Source: Boesenbergia rotunda
Lineage: Eukaryota; Streptophyta; Magnoliopsida; Zingiberales; Zingiberaceae
Direction: 5' to 3'
DNA length: 64,000 nt
NCBI GenBank assembly: GCA_024364735.1
Contig: JAGFNQ010002315.1
Span: 106,265-170,264, forward strand
Position 1 is the first letter of the stretch, and every line of letters begins with the position of its first letter. The notes under the pieces are model-generated. The model made no database searches and had not been told where the DNA came from. It was given only the letters and a program-made list of their open reading frames with translations. Below are positions 1 through 11,626 of this stretch, piece by piece. The translations under genes were made by a program, and so were the position numbers.

Positions 1-530
1 AGATGATTTTGTATTTTATTTTTTTTATTGGTATAAAAGAGTAAAAACTCAGTATACATTACAAAGATTTGAGTATGAAATTATTTGAGATTGAATACTA
101 ATTTAAAAAATTTGAGTATAAAGTTTCAGTAAACCTTCTTTGAAGATCTTGATGTGGTAACCCCTCCATCATGATCTTGATACAACCTCACATACTCAAA
201 TTTCTAAATTTTATACTCATATTTCTTTGAATAATACTCAATCTAGATCAATTCATACTTAAATTTTCATAATGTATAATGAAAATTTTATTATATACTG
301 AAACAATATATACTCAAATTTTTTTAAATAATACTCTAATTTCTTAAATTAGTTCTCAATCTCAAATAATTTATACTTAAATCTTTACGATATATACTGA
401 ATTTTTATTCTTTTATACTGATAAAAAAATAACACACAAAACTATCTTATCAATTCATCAGAAGCGCATGTAAAGATTTTATCAAGTGGGGACTGCATGT
501 AAAGATCAGTTTCGATGACAGTTTTCAACA
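1..530. repeat. AT-rich MITE-like repeat, copy 1, cut by window start
   Basis: Many short copies of GAGTATAAA/TACTCAAATTT on both strands, followed by a tail with TGGGGACTGCATGTAAAGAT. The same internal words and tail recur at 37194-37537, where both ends are visible. This copy lacks its left end because the window begins inside it. No coding sequence seen. Confidence 0.55.
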
Positions 531-576
531 ATTTTCCCATAATTAAACTTTGTAATTTGTTTATTAATTAACTGCA

Positions 577-1378
577 GGACTACTAAACCTGGCGCCTAAT
601 TCGACGGATGCTCAAATTTTCGTACAATATGGAAAGGATCATCCAGCAGCAGGTGAGAATTCATCGTGTCCGCGGCCCGATATAATTGAGTTGATTATTA
701 TGGGATAGATATTGCTATAGTAGTTAAGGATTTGAATTTCGATAAAGTCGATAACAATATCATTCCAACGGTGTGGTGCTGCTGGAGCGACGGATTCTAT
801 TTTTTCGCTACAATTACTGGGAATTGAGAAAAGCTTAATTTTCGTTTGAAGGTAGCACGGCAACGAGCAGCAGCAGGAGCTCTGCCGATGCGAGGAGCAG
901 CAGCAGCAGAAACAATTACGAGAGGAGCTCCAGATTAACAATGGCGATGAGTTTGGTCTTGTTCATTCTTCTCCGTGTCAGAGTCCCAGTCCAAGTTAGA
1001 AGGAAAGAACATGTCCAGATTAATGTCTCGGGTGGGTTAATTTGATTTTGTGAATGAGTCAAAAAGAACAAAAAAATATTGCAAACCCAGTGACTTGATT
1101 ACTTGACGAGTCGTTTAATTATGGTTTTTTTTATGAAGGAAAAAACATTGGGTAATTTATCGTGGTGTGATTCAAAACACAATGATATAAATTAATTCGA
1201 GCAGCAACACTTGTTACAAAGATCTTCAAAAAAAAAAAAAAAAACCAATTCAGCCCTTGAGTTATGGTCCATGAAAGAATGATTAATTATCCCTAATAAT
1301 TAATGAAGATATTTATGAATATTTTAGTGGTGGAGGAGGATTCAGGGAAGGGATGGCTTATCCGCTTATCTCTTGGGC
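577..1378. other. Unassigned stretch with one possible orphan exon
   Basis: A possible plus-strand exon lies at about 581-651, between a CTGCAG acceptor and a CAG/GTGAGA donor, open in one frame, with no family recognised. The remainder, including a CAG-rich patch near 868-912, shows no convincing gene. It may be a relic exon or chance. Confidence 0.2.
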
Positions 1379-1422
1379 ATCTACACGTGGAGTATAGAGC
1401 ATCTACACGTGGAGTATAGAGC
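1379..1422. repeat. 22-bp tandem duplication containing an ACGT core
   Basis: Two exact copies of a 22-bp unit, each with TACACGTGGAGT. Each unit holds a CACGTG-like core, but there is no gene close by that it could plausibly control. Confidence 0.6.
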
Positions 1423-1513
1423 ATGACTAATAGATTGGCGTATTCTGAGATCTGATTTTCATCCGTAACAGACTATTCGATCGTTTCTAACGGGATTAAT
1501 TACAATGATAAGC

Positions 1514-2794
1514 ATGAAGTATGATATTTCGATTTTGGATCGCAACATCAAATTTATGCTGTGGTAGGTTAAGATGCGAGCGGTACTAGCGCATATGAAC
1601 TTGGACGATGCACTATTCGGGATAGACAACATGCCCTCGACATGAACAAAGGAGGAAAAGGAACGTAAGGATCGAAAAGCTCTATCTCAGATCTACCTTC
1701 ACCTATCGAATGAGATTTTACATGATGTTTTGAAGGAGAAATTCGCTGCTGCACTATGGCTAGGGATGGAAATAGGCCAGGCGGCCTGTCAGGGGCCTGT
1801 GGCCTGGCCTGCATTTGGCCTGGCCTGGCCTGGGCCTGTTAAAAATAAAATAACAATCAGGCCCTTTTAAAAGCCTGTTTTTCTTATCAGGCCCGGCCCA
1901 GGCTCAATTTAAAGCCTATGAGGCCTGACAGGCCGGCCTGGGCCTGTTAAAATTAAATGATACAAATTATCATAATAGAGTTTTGATCCTTAGACCTCTG
2001 CGAGCAAACTCTTATCTACACCCTACTAGCCAACACACCACAAATATATTTTCATTATATCATACATATTTTATATATTTACTTTGGAAGGAACATATAT
2101 ATTTATGGTATTTTAAACTAATTTGTTAAATTAGTATTTTGGATAATCGAATTAAATTATAGGCTTTGTAAACAGGCCACAGGCCAGGCCAGGCTATTGA
2201 ACAGGCCAGGCTCAGGCCTAGAATAAAGCCTGTAACAGGCCACAGGCCAGGCTCAGGCCTGTTTGCTATTATACAGGCCTGGCCTGTTAAAGTGAAAGCC
2301 TGGCCTATTTCCATCCCTAACTATGGCTAAAACTGGAACAATTGTGCATGAGAAAAAGTCTTACGAGCAAACTAGGTCTGAAACAACGTTTGTATTCTCA
2401 TCGCATGGCAGAAGGTACGTCATTAAGAGATCACTTGACCGTGTTTAAGGAAATTGTCTCTGACTTAAAGGCTTTGGAGGTCAAATATGATGATGAAGAT
2501 TTAGTATTAATCTTACTGTGTTCTTTACCCTCGTCATATACGGCTTTTAGAGATACTATTTTATATAGTCATGATACTTTTACTTTGAATGAAGTTTATG
2601 ATTCATTATTCTCAAAAGAGAAAATGAAACAGCTTGTCGAAGGATCTGAGGCTCAGGATGAGGGTCTTATTATTCGAGGAAGGACTCAGGAGAAAAACTC
2701 TGATTGTAATATCAGGAGCAGAAATAGCGATAAGATATGTAATTATTGTAAAAAGAAGGATCATATCAAATCTGAATGTTATAAGCCATCCTAA
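1514..2794 (+). pseudogene. Ty1/copia gag remnant split by a hAT MITE
   Basis: Reading from the ATG at 1514 gives a Copia gag of the TNT1-94-like class: a UBN2-type gag core, then a CX2CX4HX4C zinc knuckle (CNYCKKKDHIKSEC) near the C-terminus at about 2737-2778. Two in-frame stops lie in the N-terminal part, one replacing the usual Gln after MLW and one TGA before TKEEKE. At 1761-2319 a MITE interrupts the frame; gag resumes with LEQLCMRKSLTSK. No protease, integrase or reverse transcriptase follows, so this is a fragment of an old insertion. The intact 150-residue C-terminal frame (2342-2794) is a leftover, not a gene. Confidence 0.8.
1761..2319. mobile_element. hAT-type MITE with 8-bp target duplication
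   Basis: The ends are perfect inverted repeats over about 22 bp, beginning TAGGGATGGAAATAGGCC. They are flanked by identical 8-bp copies of ACTATGGC (1753-1760 and 2320-2327). An 8-bp duplication and TAGGGATG ends are hAT hallmarks. The interior is rich in GGCCTG runs on both strands and has no transposase. It sits inside a Copia gag, so it is younger than that element. Confidence 0.92.
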
Positions 2795-3248
2795 ATGAAT
2801 ATGAAAAGATAAATCATGAGTTACTCATCCAAATATTATGATTAATACATAAAAAGGATACTTTGTTAAAGTTTAACTTTTAAATATCAAAATAATAATA
2901 TTACGTGTTAATTATCAATCCATGTGGTAGGGAAAATCTATTTTTCATCCAAGAGGTAAACACACGAGGATTGCCACCTGACTTATTATTATTCATGTGT
3001 ATATCATCAGCAGCAACGGATTTAGCTCAGTTGACAAATAATTGGAAGGTTATCATATAAGATTTTGGGTTCGAGGCTAACGGGATATAAATTCGTATAG
3101 CCCGTGTAATCTCTCCTTTCCTTACACTATCTATTCAATCTCTATCTATTCAATTATCATGATTTACTTCTTTCATATTAGTTCTAAGATAGACGAAGGC
3201 ACTGAAGGCCATTAAGCATATTCATTATTTTGCCACATGTTTGGATCA
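2795..3248. other. Intergenic, nothing recognised
   Basis: AT-rich sequence after the gag remnant. No reading frame, RNA gene or repeat end could be supported. Confidence 0.5.
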
Positions 3249-3440
3249 ATTTAGCTCTCACCACAACAACAAAAAAAAAAATACCTCTAGCGACGACCTA
3301 TAAAAAGTCCATCACTATTAGCGATGGATTAAAATTATCCGTCGCAATTTTAGGGTTTCTCAAGCTTTCACCTGTCAATGTTCGAACAATGGTGACGGAC
3401 AAGTCAAACTTGTCCGTTGCTATCATTAGGGGTTATTTTT
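3249..3440 (+). repeat. CACTA-like terminus and subterminal repeats, left
   Basis: Starts CACCACAACAACAAAAA and continues with both orientations of the motif AGCGACGG/CCGTCGCT in degenerate form. Plant CACTA (En/Spm) elements have such dense subterminal repeats next to a CACTA-type end. The matching right-hand block lies at 9985-10545. The terminus is degenerate (CACCA rather than CACTA), so the family call is an inference. Confidence 0.45.
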
Positions 3441-4155
3441 GGCCGGTGCCCTTTTTCCTTATGTCTGTGCTCGCGATATCCTCCTCCGGCGATTTCCTTC
3501 TCCAGCCTCTCCTCCTCCAACCATAGGTACACAAGTTAGTTTTTTTTTTTTTGACATTGGTGTCCCCTCCACGCGCGCGACCACCTTCGCCCTCGTGCGG
3601 TGGCAGGCGTAGGATCATCACCGATCATCCATATTAGATGAATATTTATCTTGATTCTATACAGAATCACCAAAACATGTTTTGGTTTAAGTTTTTAACT
3701 TAGCTCTTTGGATCTTGAGATGATTTGTCATGTGATACCATGTTAGATGAATCTTAAGTAATAGCTAAACATGTTTGCATGACTATCCATATTGAATATT
3801 TTATTACCATCAAGGCATAGATCTATAATAGATTAGATAATGGATTTATCCATAAAGAATTTTTTGCAGGGGTTGAAGATTTTTAAACTTTTCAAAATCT
3901 CATCCTGAGTGTTTGAATGATGCCGAATTAAAGTATTCATGTAATCAGTAAAGATGAATAAATACAACTTTCTGTACAGTGAAAATACATATCTGTAGGT
4001 ATGGCTTTGTTTTAAATTATTATAACTGGTATTGTCATGGAGAACTATATGTATTTGAATTCGTTAGACCTTCCGTCGCTTCATCATCCAAGCCAATTGA
4101 ACCAGAAGCATCATATAGGTATGTTGATGCAATGTAATCAATGTTTTATGATCTA
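3441..4155. other. Interior of the CACTA-like region, no gene recognised
   Basis: After a short GC-rich patch (to about 3610) the sequence is AT-rich and non-coding. No transposase domain was recognised. Confidence 0.4.
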
Positions 4156-4165
4156 TGGGCAAGAT

Positions 4166-4559
4166 CAATGGCGGATCTAGGATTATAAGTTCAAGGGGGT
4201 CAACGACCAACGTAAATAATTATTATAATAATAATCAAGAAAATAATTATTATAATAATATCTTCTCTAATCTTTCAAAGATACATAATGTATATTTAGT
4301 TAAAATTTGAAAAATAAAAAAATATTTTTTAAAAATTTAGTCATTCCAGAGATTTGAACCCTAGACGTATGCTAAAACAAAATCTAAACTTACCATTAAA
4401 CCAACTAAAAATATATATTTTTAATGGAGTCAAATTATATATATACTAAGAAAACAAAAATTTATATGCTAAAAAAAATAAAAATTTCTATATAAAAATA
4501 ATATTATTAAAAATTTAGGGGGGACGTGGCCCTCCCGGGTCCCCATGTAAATCCGCCCC
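4166..4559. mobile_element. MULE-like MITE with 9-10-bp target duplication
   Basis: Ends share a GGCGGAT core in inverted orientation (CAATGGCGGATCTAGG left; AGGGGCGGATTTACATGG on the other strand at the right). Identical TGGGCAAGAT flanks at 4156-4165 and 4560-4569 give a 9-10 bp duplication, the size made by Mutator-like elements. The AT-rich interior has no coding capacity. Confidence 0.65.
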
Positions 4560-4999
4560 TGGGCAAGATGTTCATTAATTAAACATTTATTTTCCTCATA
4601 GTTGATCTATTATTACCAAAATGATACATCTAATAACTCATCAAAATGTCATAAGCACAAGTGAATTATTTGCATCATCTTAACATCTCATATGCATAAA
4701 TACAACCATAAATCATGTTATTATGAGATGAAGTAAATGTAACTTCTACTTAGCTTATTTGATCATGAATGAATTTTATCTAAATGCTCCCCCTTAATGT
4801 ACCAAGTCAATCAATTTTCAGAAATTCAAATTTTAACATGCATGGTTGACTTATCCCTAAATTTTCTAACCGTTGAGGATTGATTTTGGCACCCAATAGA
4901 AATTCTATTTAATTGGGTTGACCAAGTACTCCTTAGGGATCCATTTCTTATCTATGGTCTTGGTTTTGATTTATCTCTAGAAAGTAAACAATGATAGGT

Positions 5000-6502
5000 C
5001 TATTCATTGCTAGAATCCTTGTATCCTAAATTCATTTTCTTAAAACTTGTCCTTTGGCTCCCAATAATCATATCTAGGATTTTTGAGCCAATTTCAAATT
5101 TACTAAGGGCGTTAGTGAGGTTATTCATCTTGTCCCTTAATTCCTTATTTTCCTCTTCTAAACATGAATCATTTGAACTTGAGAAAACATGCATATCATC
5201 CTTAAGTGATATGAATTCTAATTTTTCTTTAAACATGTAAATATCATTTTTCAAGCATTTAATTTTCTTTCTAGCCTTAAATAAGTCATCATTAGTGCTA
5301 GAAATGATTTTAACCAAAGTAGTAATAGGTAGATTGTATACCTCACTTACCGAGACGTCTGAATCCGAAGTTAGACCTCCCCCTTCACTTGAGCTCCCTT
5401 CATCTTCACTTGAGCTCTTTCCTTCTTCAACTTTGGATGGCATAGAGACAATATCTTCAATTCTCATTAGAGCAAAATAGGACACATGGTGTTCTTCCTC
5501 TTCTGATGATGAAGAATCATCCCATGTTGCGTTTAAATTTTGGACCTTCTTGCCCTTTTCTTTTGTTTTCTTCTTTTCTTCCTTCTTTTTCTCTTCTTTC
5601 TTCTTCAAAAGGGGACAATTATCCCTTATGTGTCTTTCCTCTTGGCAATTGTAGCATATTATTTTCCTTCTCCTACTTGAGCTTCTTGAGCTTTTCCTAG
5701 CATGAGATTTGTTAGTTGAAAAATATTTAAAAGCTTTTCTCATTTTTCTTACCATGTATGCCTCTTCATCGCTATCCATAGAGGCACTTGATTTTTCTAA
5801 ATCGGATAATAAGACCTTCTTCTTGCGCTTTCCCTTATTTGCCACAAGGGCTACTCCTCTTAGTTTGTAGACTTCTCCATCCGATCCACCAATCCGAGTT
5901 TCATGGAGCTTCATGGTTGAGAAGAATTCATCTAGAGAACTTTTCTCTAGATCATTGGATATGTAGTATGAGTCTACCATTGAGCTCCAATTTATGATTC
6001 GTAGGATGACATTGATGGCTTTCATCGGGATATCTCGGTTGGAGAGTTGATCACCTACACTTGTTAGTCCATTTAAAATTTTCTTAATTCTAGAATGTAA
6101 ATTAGATATCTATTCTCTTTTGTCAAGCTTGATATTATTGAGTTGAGATCGGAGAAGGTCTCTCTTTGCCAATTTTGTTTTCGATGTGTCTTCATGAAGC
6201 TCTACTAGCTTATCCCATAAATCTTTAATACTTATGTAGCTTCCAATCCTTGTTATCTTTTATTGAGGAAGCAAACTTAAAAGATGATGCAAGGCTTTTG
6301 AATTTGCTAAATGATCATCCTTTTGCTTCTTGCTCCACCTTATCTTTTCTAGTGGCTTATTTTCTTAATCCTTAGGCATTTCAAAATCGTTTTCCATAAT
6401 TAACATGATATTGAAATCGGTATCGAAAAATACCTCCATCATTTTCTTCCACTAAAAAAATTCTCCTTCAAATTTGGATGGTTGGATGTGCAAACCAGTC
6501 AT
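5000..6502 (-). pseudogene. Sirevirus-type Copia gag remnant
   Basis: The frame begins at an ATG at 6502 (MTGLHIQPSKFEGEF) and has stops in its first third; a 341-residue open segment remains at 6025-5000. That segment holds a zinc knuckle CYNCQEERHIRDNC followed by Lys/Glu-rich and Ser/Glu-rich stretches and a coiled-coil-like C-terminus, all usual in Sirevirus gag. The matching primer-binding site and LTR lie at 8754-9717, separated by a solo LTR inserted in the leader. Integrase and reverse transcriptase were not recognised at 4600-5000, so the element is truncated or decayed at its 3' side. Confidence 0.75.
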
Positions 6503-6553
6503 TTTAATAAAATTGGTCTTCTAGGCAGTTAGTTCGTTGAAGGACGACCTTAT

Positions 6554-8748
6554 TGTCACGCCCCGAGACCCCAGGAGCCGCTGGTCCAATAGAAGATCGG
6601 ACAACACCTCCCCTGTCCGGCGGACAACTTACACATACATACAACGACATAGATCACAACCACGCAATTAAATGGGCCTCCGGCCTCAAATCAAGACACA
6701 ACGTAAGATAAAACCGAATAAAACATACCTGACTGCGGACCGGTCCGACTTACGACAAAACACAAGCATAAAGGACTCACAAAAGTACAACTATACTGCC
6801 GTATAATATGACTAAGTCCAACGCAAAAGCAATAGCGGAAGAAAATAATAGAAAATACTAGCGACACACTAGACAATAAATCCCGAACACATCTCGACAA
6901 GTACGCGACCTGGGACAGGCTGTCGGGCACACTCCAGTCAATCATCCTGAAATAAAAAAATAAGGAGCTAACGGTATGAGTAATAAAACTTAGCGAATAT
7001 CTCATCATATATATACAAGATATTCTAAGATAGCAACAGGGTAATAGACTACCGAAATAACACGTGCATAGGCAGGAATAAGAACGACTACAAGAGCATA
7101 ATAATAACTACCATACCAAAGTAGCAGAGTCGCCCAGACCAGACATAAGGGTCTCCTGTAAGTACATGTCAAACATATACAACATCAAGTATAAACAAGC
7201 ACAAGTAAAGACAAAATAAACGAACACACAAAGTGCAATGACATGGTCACCCCTGCCGTCGGTCAGACATCGTCACCTATGTACGCGAGGAAACTGAACG
7301 GAGGCCACCCTCCGACGTAGGGCTGTGACTGCCGTCCATACTCTGCCATCACTACTCCTGAGCGATCGAGTAGACGGGATGCTGCCGGTGTAACACCCCT
7401 ACTCCATGGCCTATCCTAGCGAGGTAATCCATCAGCCTAAGGCCATCGGTGGAGGACATCTCTGTCTGAGTGTTACCCCTACCCCATGTATATAAATGGG
7501 GGAGAGATCTCGCCCTCTCATCTCCTGGTATATGGACTACTCAAGGAGGGACATCTGCCTGCTACCACGCTCCGATTCACTGCCCCATGAGTGCATGAGC
7601 GGAGCAACACAGAGCACTCTACCCATACTCCGTCAACCACTAACCCGTGAGTGGCCGTATGGGTAGGTCAGTATGACTGTCGACCTAGCTCACCCAAAAG
7701 GGGCCCCTGCTCGACAGTGATGCACAATGCAGTATGATGCATAACAACGGTCAAATAGCATCCACTATCTAGTCCACCTATATCAACATGATATGCAAGG
7801 ATCGTGGAACATGCACCATATCCTAAATCCTACAGGTATAGGTATCACATATCAGTTGTGGCACAACCAGCATCGACAAAACAAATATAATAGTCATGCC
7901 ACCATTCTATTACTCTATTGCTACACAAGCATATCAAATATATATATATCTGTGACAATTCTAAAAGAAGAGTCAGAGATACCCGCCTTCGATGTAGGAA
8001 ATCCAAAAGTGAAGAGAACCCCCGTCTGAAACAATATCAGCCACGAATGGACTCCAAATAGCCGAATCAATAACCTCGATTTGGTGTTGGCACAGCACAG
8101 CTATCAACAGATCTGTATTCGTTGAGTGGTGGCAAGGAGCACCCAAAATCCCTAGTCCGCGATCTGCACCCTTTTTAGTTTTGCTGCAACCTCCCACGGC
8201 CGAAAACCTCAGATCTTCCTTCCCCGGTGCTAGTAAACAACCGACTCCGATCACACCTCGCGTCGCCCGGGAAATCGCTCTCGTCTTCTCCACGCGACGA
8301 AGGAGGAGAGCAGTTGGTCGAAGAAGATCGAAGCACAACGAACTGAGAGACCCTCGCTCTCAATCTCGGTCGATGAGGGTCAACGGCAACCCGGCAGAGG
8401 AGAGGCGGAGTCGCGATGGGAAGAAGTGCAGACGAAGGGGAAGAGGCCAGGCGAAGAGCTCGCGAGGAAGAAGAAGGGAAAAGGAAACGATCGGGCCTTG
8501 GCTGCGATCTATGGCACGCGAGGGAGAGACGAAGTCGGCGCCTGGCTGGGATTTAGGGAACACAATCTGCCGAAAAGGGAGGAAAGAAAGGGGACGCGTG
8601 ATCTGCCAAAAAGGGAAGAAAGAAAAAGGAAATTAAATAAAGGCTTGGTCTTTTGCAAAAACCCCCTTGAACTTGTAGTATTTGCACACAAGCCCCCAAC
8701 GCTTGAGTTTATTGCCTTTTTGCCCCTTTAATTTTCCATATTCTAACA
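6554..8748 (-). mobile_element. Gypsy-type solo LTR, 2,195 bp
   Basis: Begins TGTCACGCCCCGAGACC and ends TTCTAACA, with TGT/ACA inverted ends. The same 5-bp target duplication CTTAT lies on both sides (6549-6553 and 8749-8753). There is no internal domain, PBS or tract, so this is a solo LTR left by recombination between two LTRs. Read on the minus strand it ends in GGGGCGTGACA, a common Gypsy LTR terminus. The GC-rich frames at about 8181-8636 are chance open frames in the LTR. Confidence 0.92.
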
Positions 8749-8753
8749 CTTAT

Positions 8754-8765
8754 GCTTTGATACCA
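8754..8765 (-). other. Sirevirus primer-binding site (tRNA-Met type)
   Basis: The minus strand reads TGGTATCAAAGC two bases after the LTR end. This is the usual complement of the 3' end of initiator tRNA-Met in plant Copia elements, with one change from TGGTATCAGAGC. Confidence 0.8.
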
Positions 8766-8767
8766 CT

Positions 8768-9717
8768 TGTTGAGGATCGATATCCCGACTAGGGGGGTGA
8801 ATAGCTTCTCACCCAATTTACTTTGTTCTTCCTACACGTGTTACTTACGCTAGCGGAAATGAAACTTAAGAAATAAACACAATGCTAACACTTATTCTTT
8901 ACATGGTTCGGAAATTGCTTGCTCCTACTCCACGGTATGTCTTTGAGGTGGACGATCCCTTAATCCTTCGGTGGATTAGTCTCCGGCAATCTTCGGCTAA
9001 GCTTTCTCCTTTTCGGTGGAGAACAACTCCTCACAATGTCTCTCTTCCTTACAAGATAAGAACTAGGATTTAAGAAAGAGAGGAGACTCGGAAGCTTAAG
9101 CACTTGATCAAGAAGGTTTCTTACAAAAGAGGTAATCCTTCTCAAGTCTCAAAGCTCTCCTTTAAATAGAGGAGAGAACTATTAACAAAACAGTTCAACC
9201 ATGACACCAATCGACCTGTGTCAACCCCAGCCAGCGGCTAGCCAAATGGTTAGTTTTCGAACAGACCAGTAGACTGCCTTCAGACCAATCGACTGATAAT
9301 ACTGTTCGAACCTCACAGAAGGTTCAGTCGACTAGTGTCCCTACCAGTCAACTGATCATTTTACACACTCACTCATCCTTTCCGGAGTCGCCCTTTGATG
9401 CTCTCTTCCTCTGGCTCTTGTCCCTTGGATGCATCCAAGCTCTCGACTCGTCCAGATGTCATTCTTCGCGTATGCCTTGAAGTCTGCATCCCTCTGTTCC
9501 ACTCCATTGCTCCTCGTCCGACGGTCCCTTGGAGGCGCCATCCTTCATTGACTTCAAAGACCCAAGCACCAGGATAAAATCTCTCATATGTGTGTTCCAC
9601 TAAGTCCTACATAACTCAAACACACGTCAAACCAATATGAAAACTTAACTTAATCATATTGACACACACATTAAAATCCATGATCTATCCAATCAAACCT
9701 AGATCGATTCACCAACA
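8768..9717 (-). mobile_element. 5' LTR of the Sirevirus remnant, about 950 bp
   Basis: Starts TGTTGAGGATCG and ends CACCAACA, giving TGTTG/CAACA inverted ends, and lies directly beyond the PBS. With the gag at 5000-6502 it defines a minus-strand Sirevirus. The partner LTR was not found in the window, so no target duplication can be checked. Confidence 0.75.
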
Positions 9718-9984
9718 TTTACTACTGTTTTTTAGATATGTTATGTTTTGATCCCAAAAAAATTTGAATGTGTTGCTTTAATTTGGACGTAGAGTTGGAT
9801 AAACACTATCATTTTGTGTGAATTTTATATCGTTTAAGGTTTTATTGCTTTATATGTGTTGGATTGTATGTTGTATTACTTTGGATAAGGATTTGGATAT
9901 GTAATTTTGCTTTGTTTGTGATTGATTATATGTTGTATTGAATGTAAGCATGGGAAGTGAAAAAACTGGAAAAGCTGTGTTGAA
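9718..9984. other. Flank of the Sirevirus LTR, nothing recognised
   Basis: AT-rich, non-coding sequence between the LTR and the CACTA-like repeat block. Confidence 0.4.
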
Positions 9985-10545
9985 AAAATTATCGTAATTA
10001 GCAATGGATTTTTTCGTATCCGTCGCTATTAGTGACGAATAATTGACTATTCTGTCGCTATTAGCGACGGATATGCTAAATATACATCTCTATTGGTGAC
10101 GAATCATTGACTTTCCTCACTATCTATGCCAACAAAGGTAAAGCTGCTTGAGTATTAGCGACGGATTGGTCAATTATCTGTCGCTAATACTGACGGATAA
10201 TTAGATTATCCATCGCTAGTTTCGATAATATAGCGACGGAACATTTTGATTTCGTTGCTATAATGTCGTATATGACATTTAGATTCCGTAAGTTAGCGAC
10301 GGAATAGTTTGTATCCGTCGCAAAAAATGATAGATTATTTATTTGCCGTCGCTATATATTTGCGACGGGTCATTTACGTTCTGTCAATATTAGTGGCAGA
10401 TACAAAATGTTCCATCTCCGTCCTTAGCTACGATAGTGTTGTAGTCAACGACTTTCTTTTCGTCGCTAATATGTCGCTATTTGCGTTTAGCGATAGAGTA
10501 GCGATGTATTATGACCGTCGCTAAAGCCTGTTTTTTTGTTGTACA
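9985..10545 (-). repeat. CACTA-like subterminal repeats and terminus, right
   Basis: About 540 bp with over ten degenerate copies of AGCGACGG and its complement CCGTCGCT, ending CGTCGCTAAAGCC then TTTTTTTGTTGTAC. The end mirrors the ACAACAAAAA start at 3249. Together the two blocks bracket a region in which the Sirevirus and solo LTR are nested. Confidence 0.5.
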
Positions 10546-11626
10546 CGGTTTGACACAGTTGATACTTACATTGTTAGTTATTTTAATGGGTCTTCGAAAC
10601 AATTCTCAGCGGATATAAAATCTCTCGTTGGGTGTCTGATCTACCTCATACAAAGGATCAATGTGTTAGAATAAAATATTATCCATGATTTACCTATTTA
10701 TATCTAATCAGAGGGCCGATAATACTAAACCTTCTAAAATAAAATATTATCGTCGTTTACTCAATTGTTTGGATAATTTTGGTGCTATGACAATGTCTGA
10801 AAGCCAACCATGGAAAGTTCTAACATCTTCATGGTTGGAGTGGATGCACGAACCAGGGAGAGGCTCCTATTCATGACGAGCTTTAAGAATGGGAGTATGC
10901 CTTTTAAGCTTATGTGAAACTTAGTATTGCATATCATAGCCACTCATGGACTTGCTCATCCAAAGGATAAATTCCTGGCCGAAGGATAATTCTTAGACGA
11001 ATATTTTATAAAAAATTTTCCTTCTAGATGAAGTGTATAATCATAAAATATGATACTTTGTCGGACATGAATACTTCATGACCAACATTGTATATTATAT
11101 GCATCATCTAAAAAGCAAAATCTGTTACTTCCAAGTTTCAAATAAAACTGATTGCAAGAATAGGTATATATAGCTCAGAAGATTTTAAGGCGGTAAAAAA
11201 TAATTCGTTCGCCCCTGTCAATCTGTCTCAAGATCAACACGGATAAAATAAATCATAGAGACTATTAGTCCCGATACTGTGACTAGTGCATGAATAGGAC
11301 GAGCACATTGACTTTGTCAAGTTTTAACTTTCAGATTTCAAAATAGTAACACTCACACACTAACCATCAATTCATCCCACATAAGACTTCAACTTCCATA
11401 ATGATGTGGAGTAATGGGCAGATTACATTATTTATTGAAGCGTTTTTAATTAATCAGCAATATCAGCACTTTGTTCGTCAAATTACATGGAACTCTCAAA
11501 GGAAAATAATAAACTCGTCTAATGATAAATATGATAAATGATTAAGATATTTGCAGTAGCCAGTGTTACAATACTAAACAAAAAGGCTCAGGTGTAGAGT
11601 TCCACCTAGAGATAGAGATGCGACTC
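10546..11626. other. Intergenic, 3' flank of the EF-P gene
   Basis: AT-rich sequence without recognised genes or repeat ends. Its right part is probably the EF-P 3' UTR, since the minus-strand stop codon is at 11629-11627. Confidence 0.4.

Noticed and set aside
4330..4415. tRNA-like complement with a GGTTCAAATC B-box
   Set aside because: Embedded in a MITE and unable to form a complete cloverleaf by eye.
8181..8731. 101- and 151-codon frames rich in Arg/Lys
   Set aside because: Inside the solo LTR; composition-driven, without homology.
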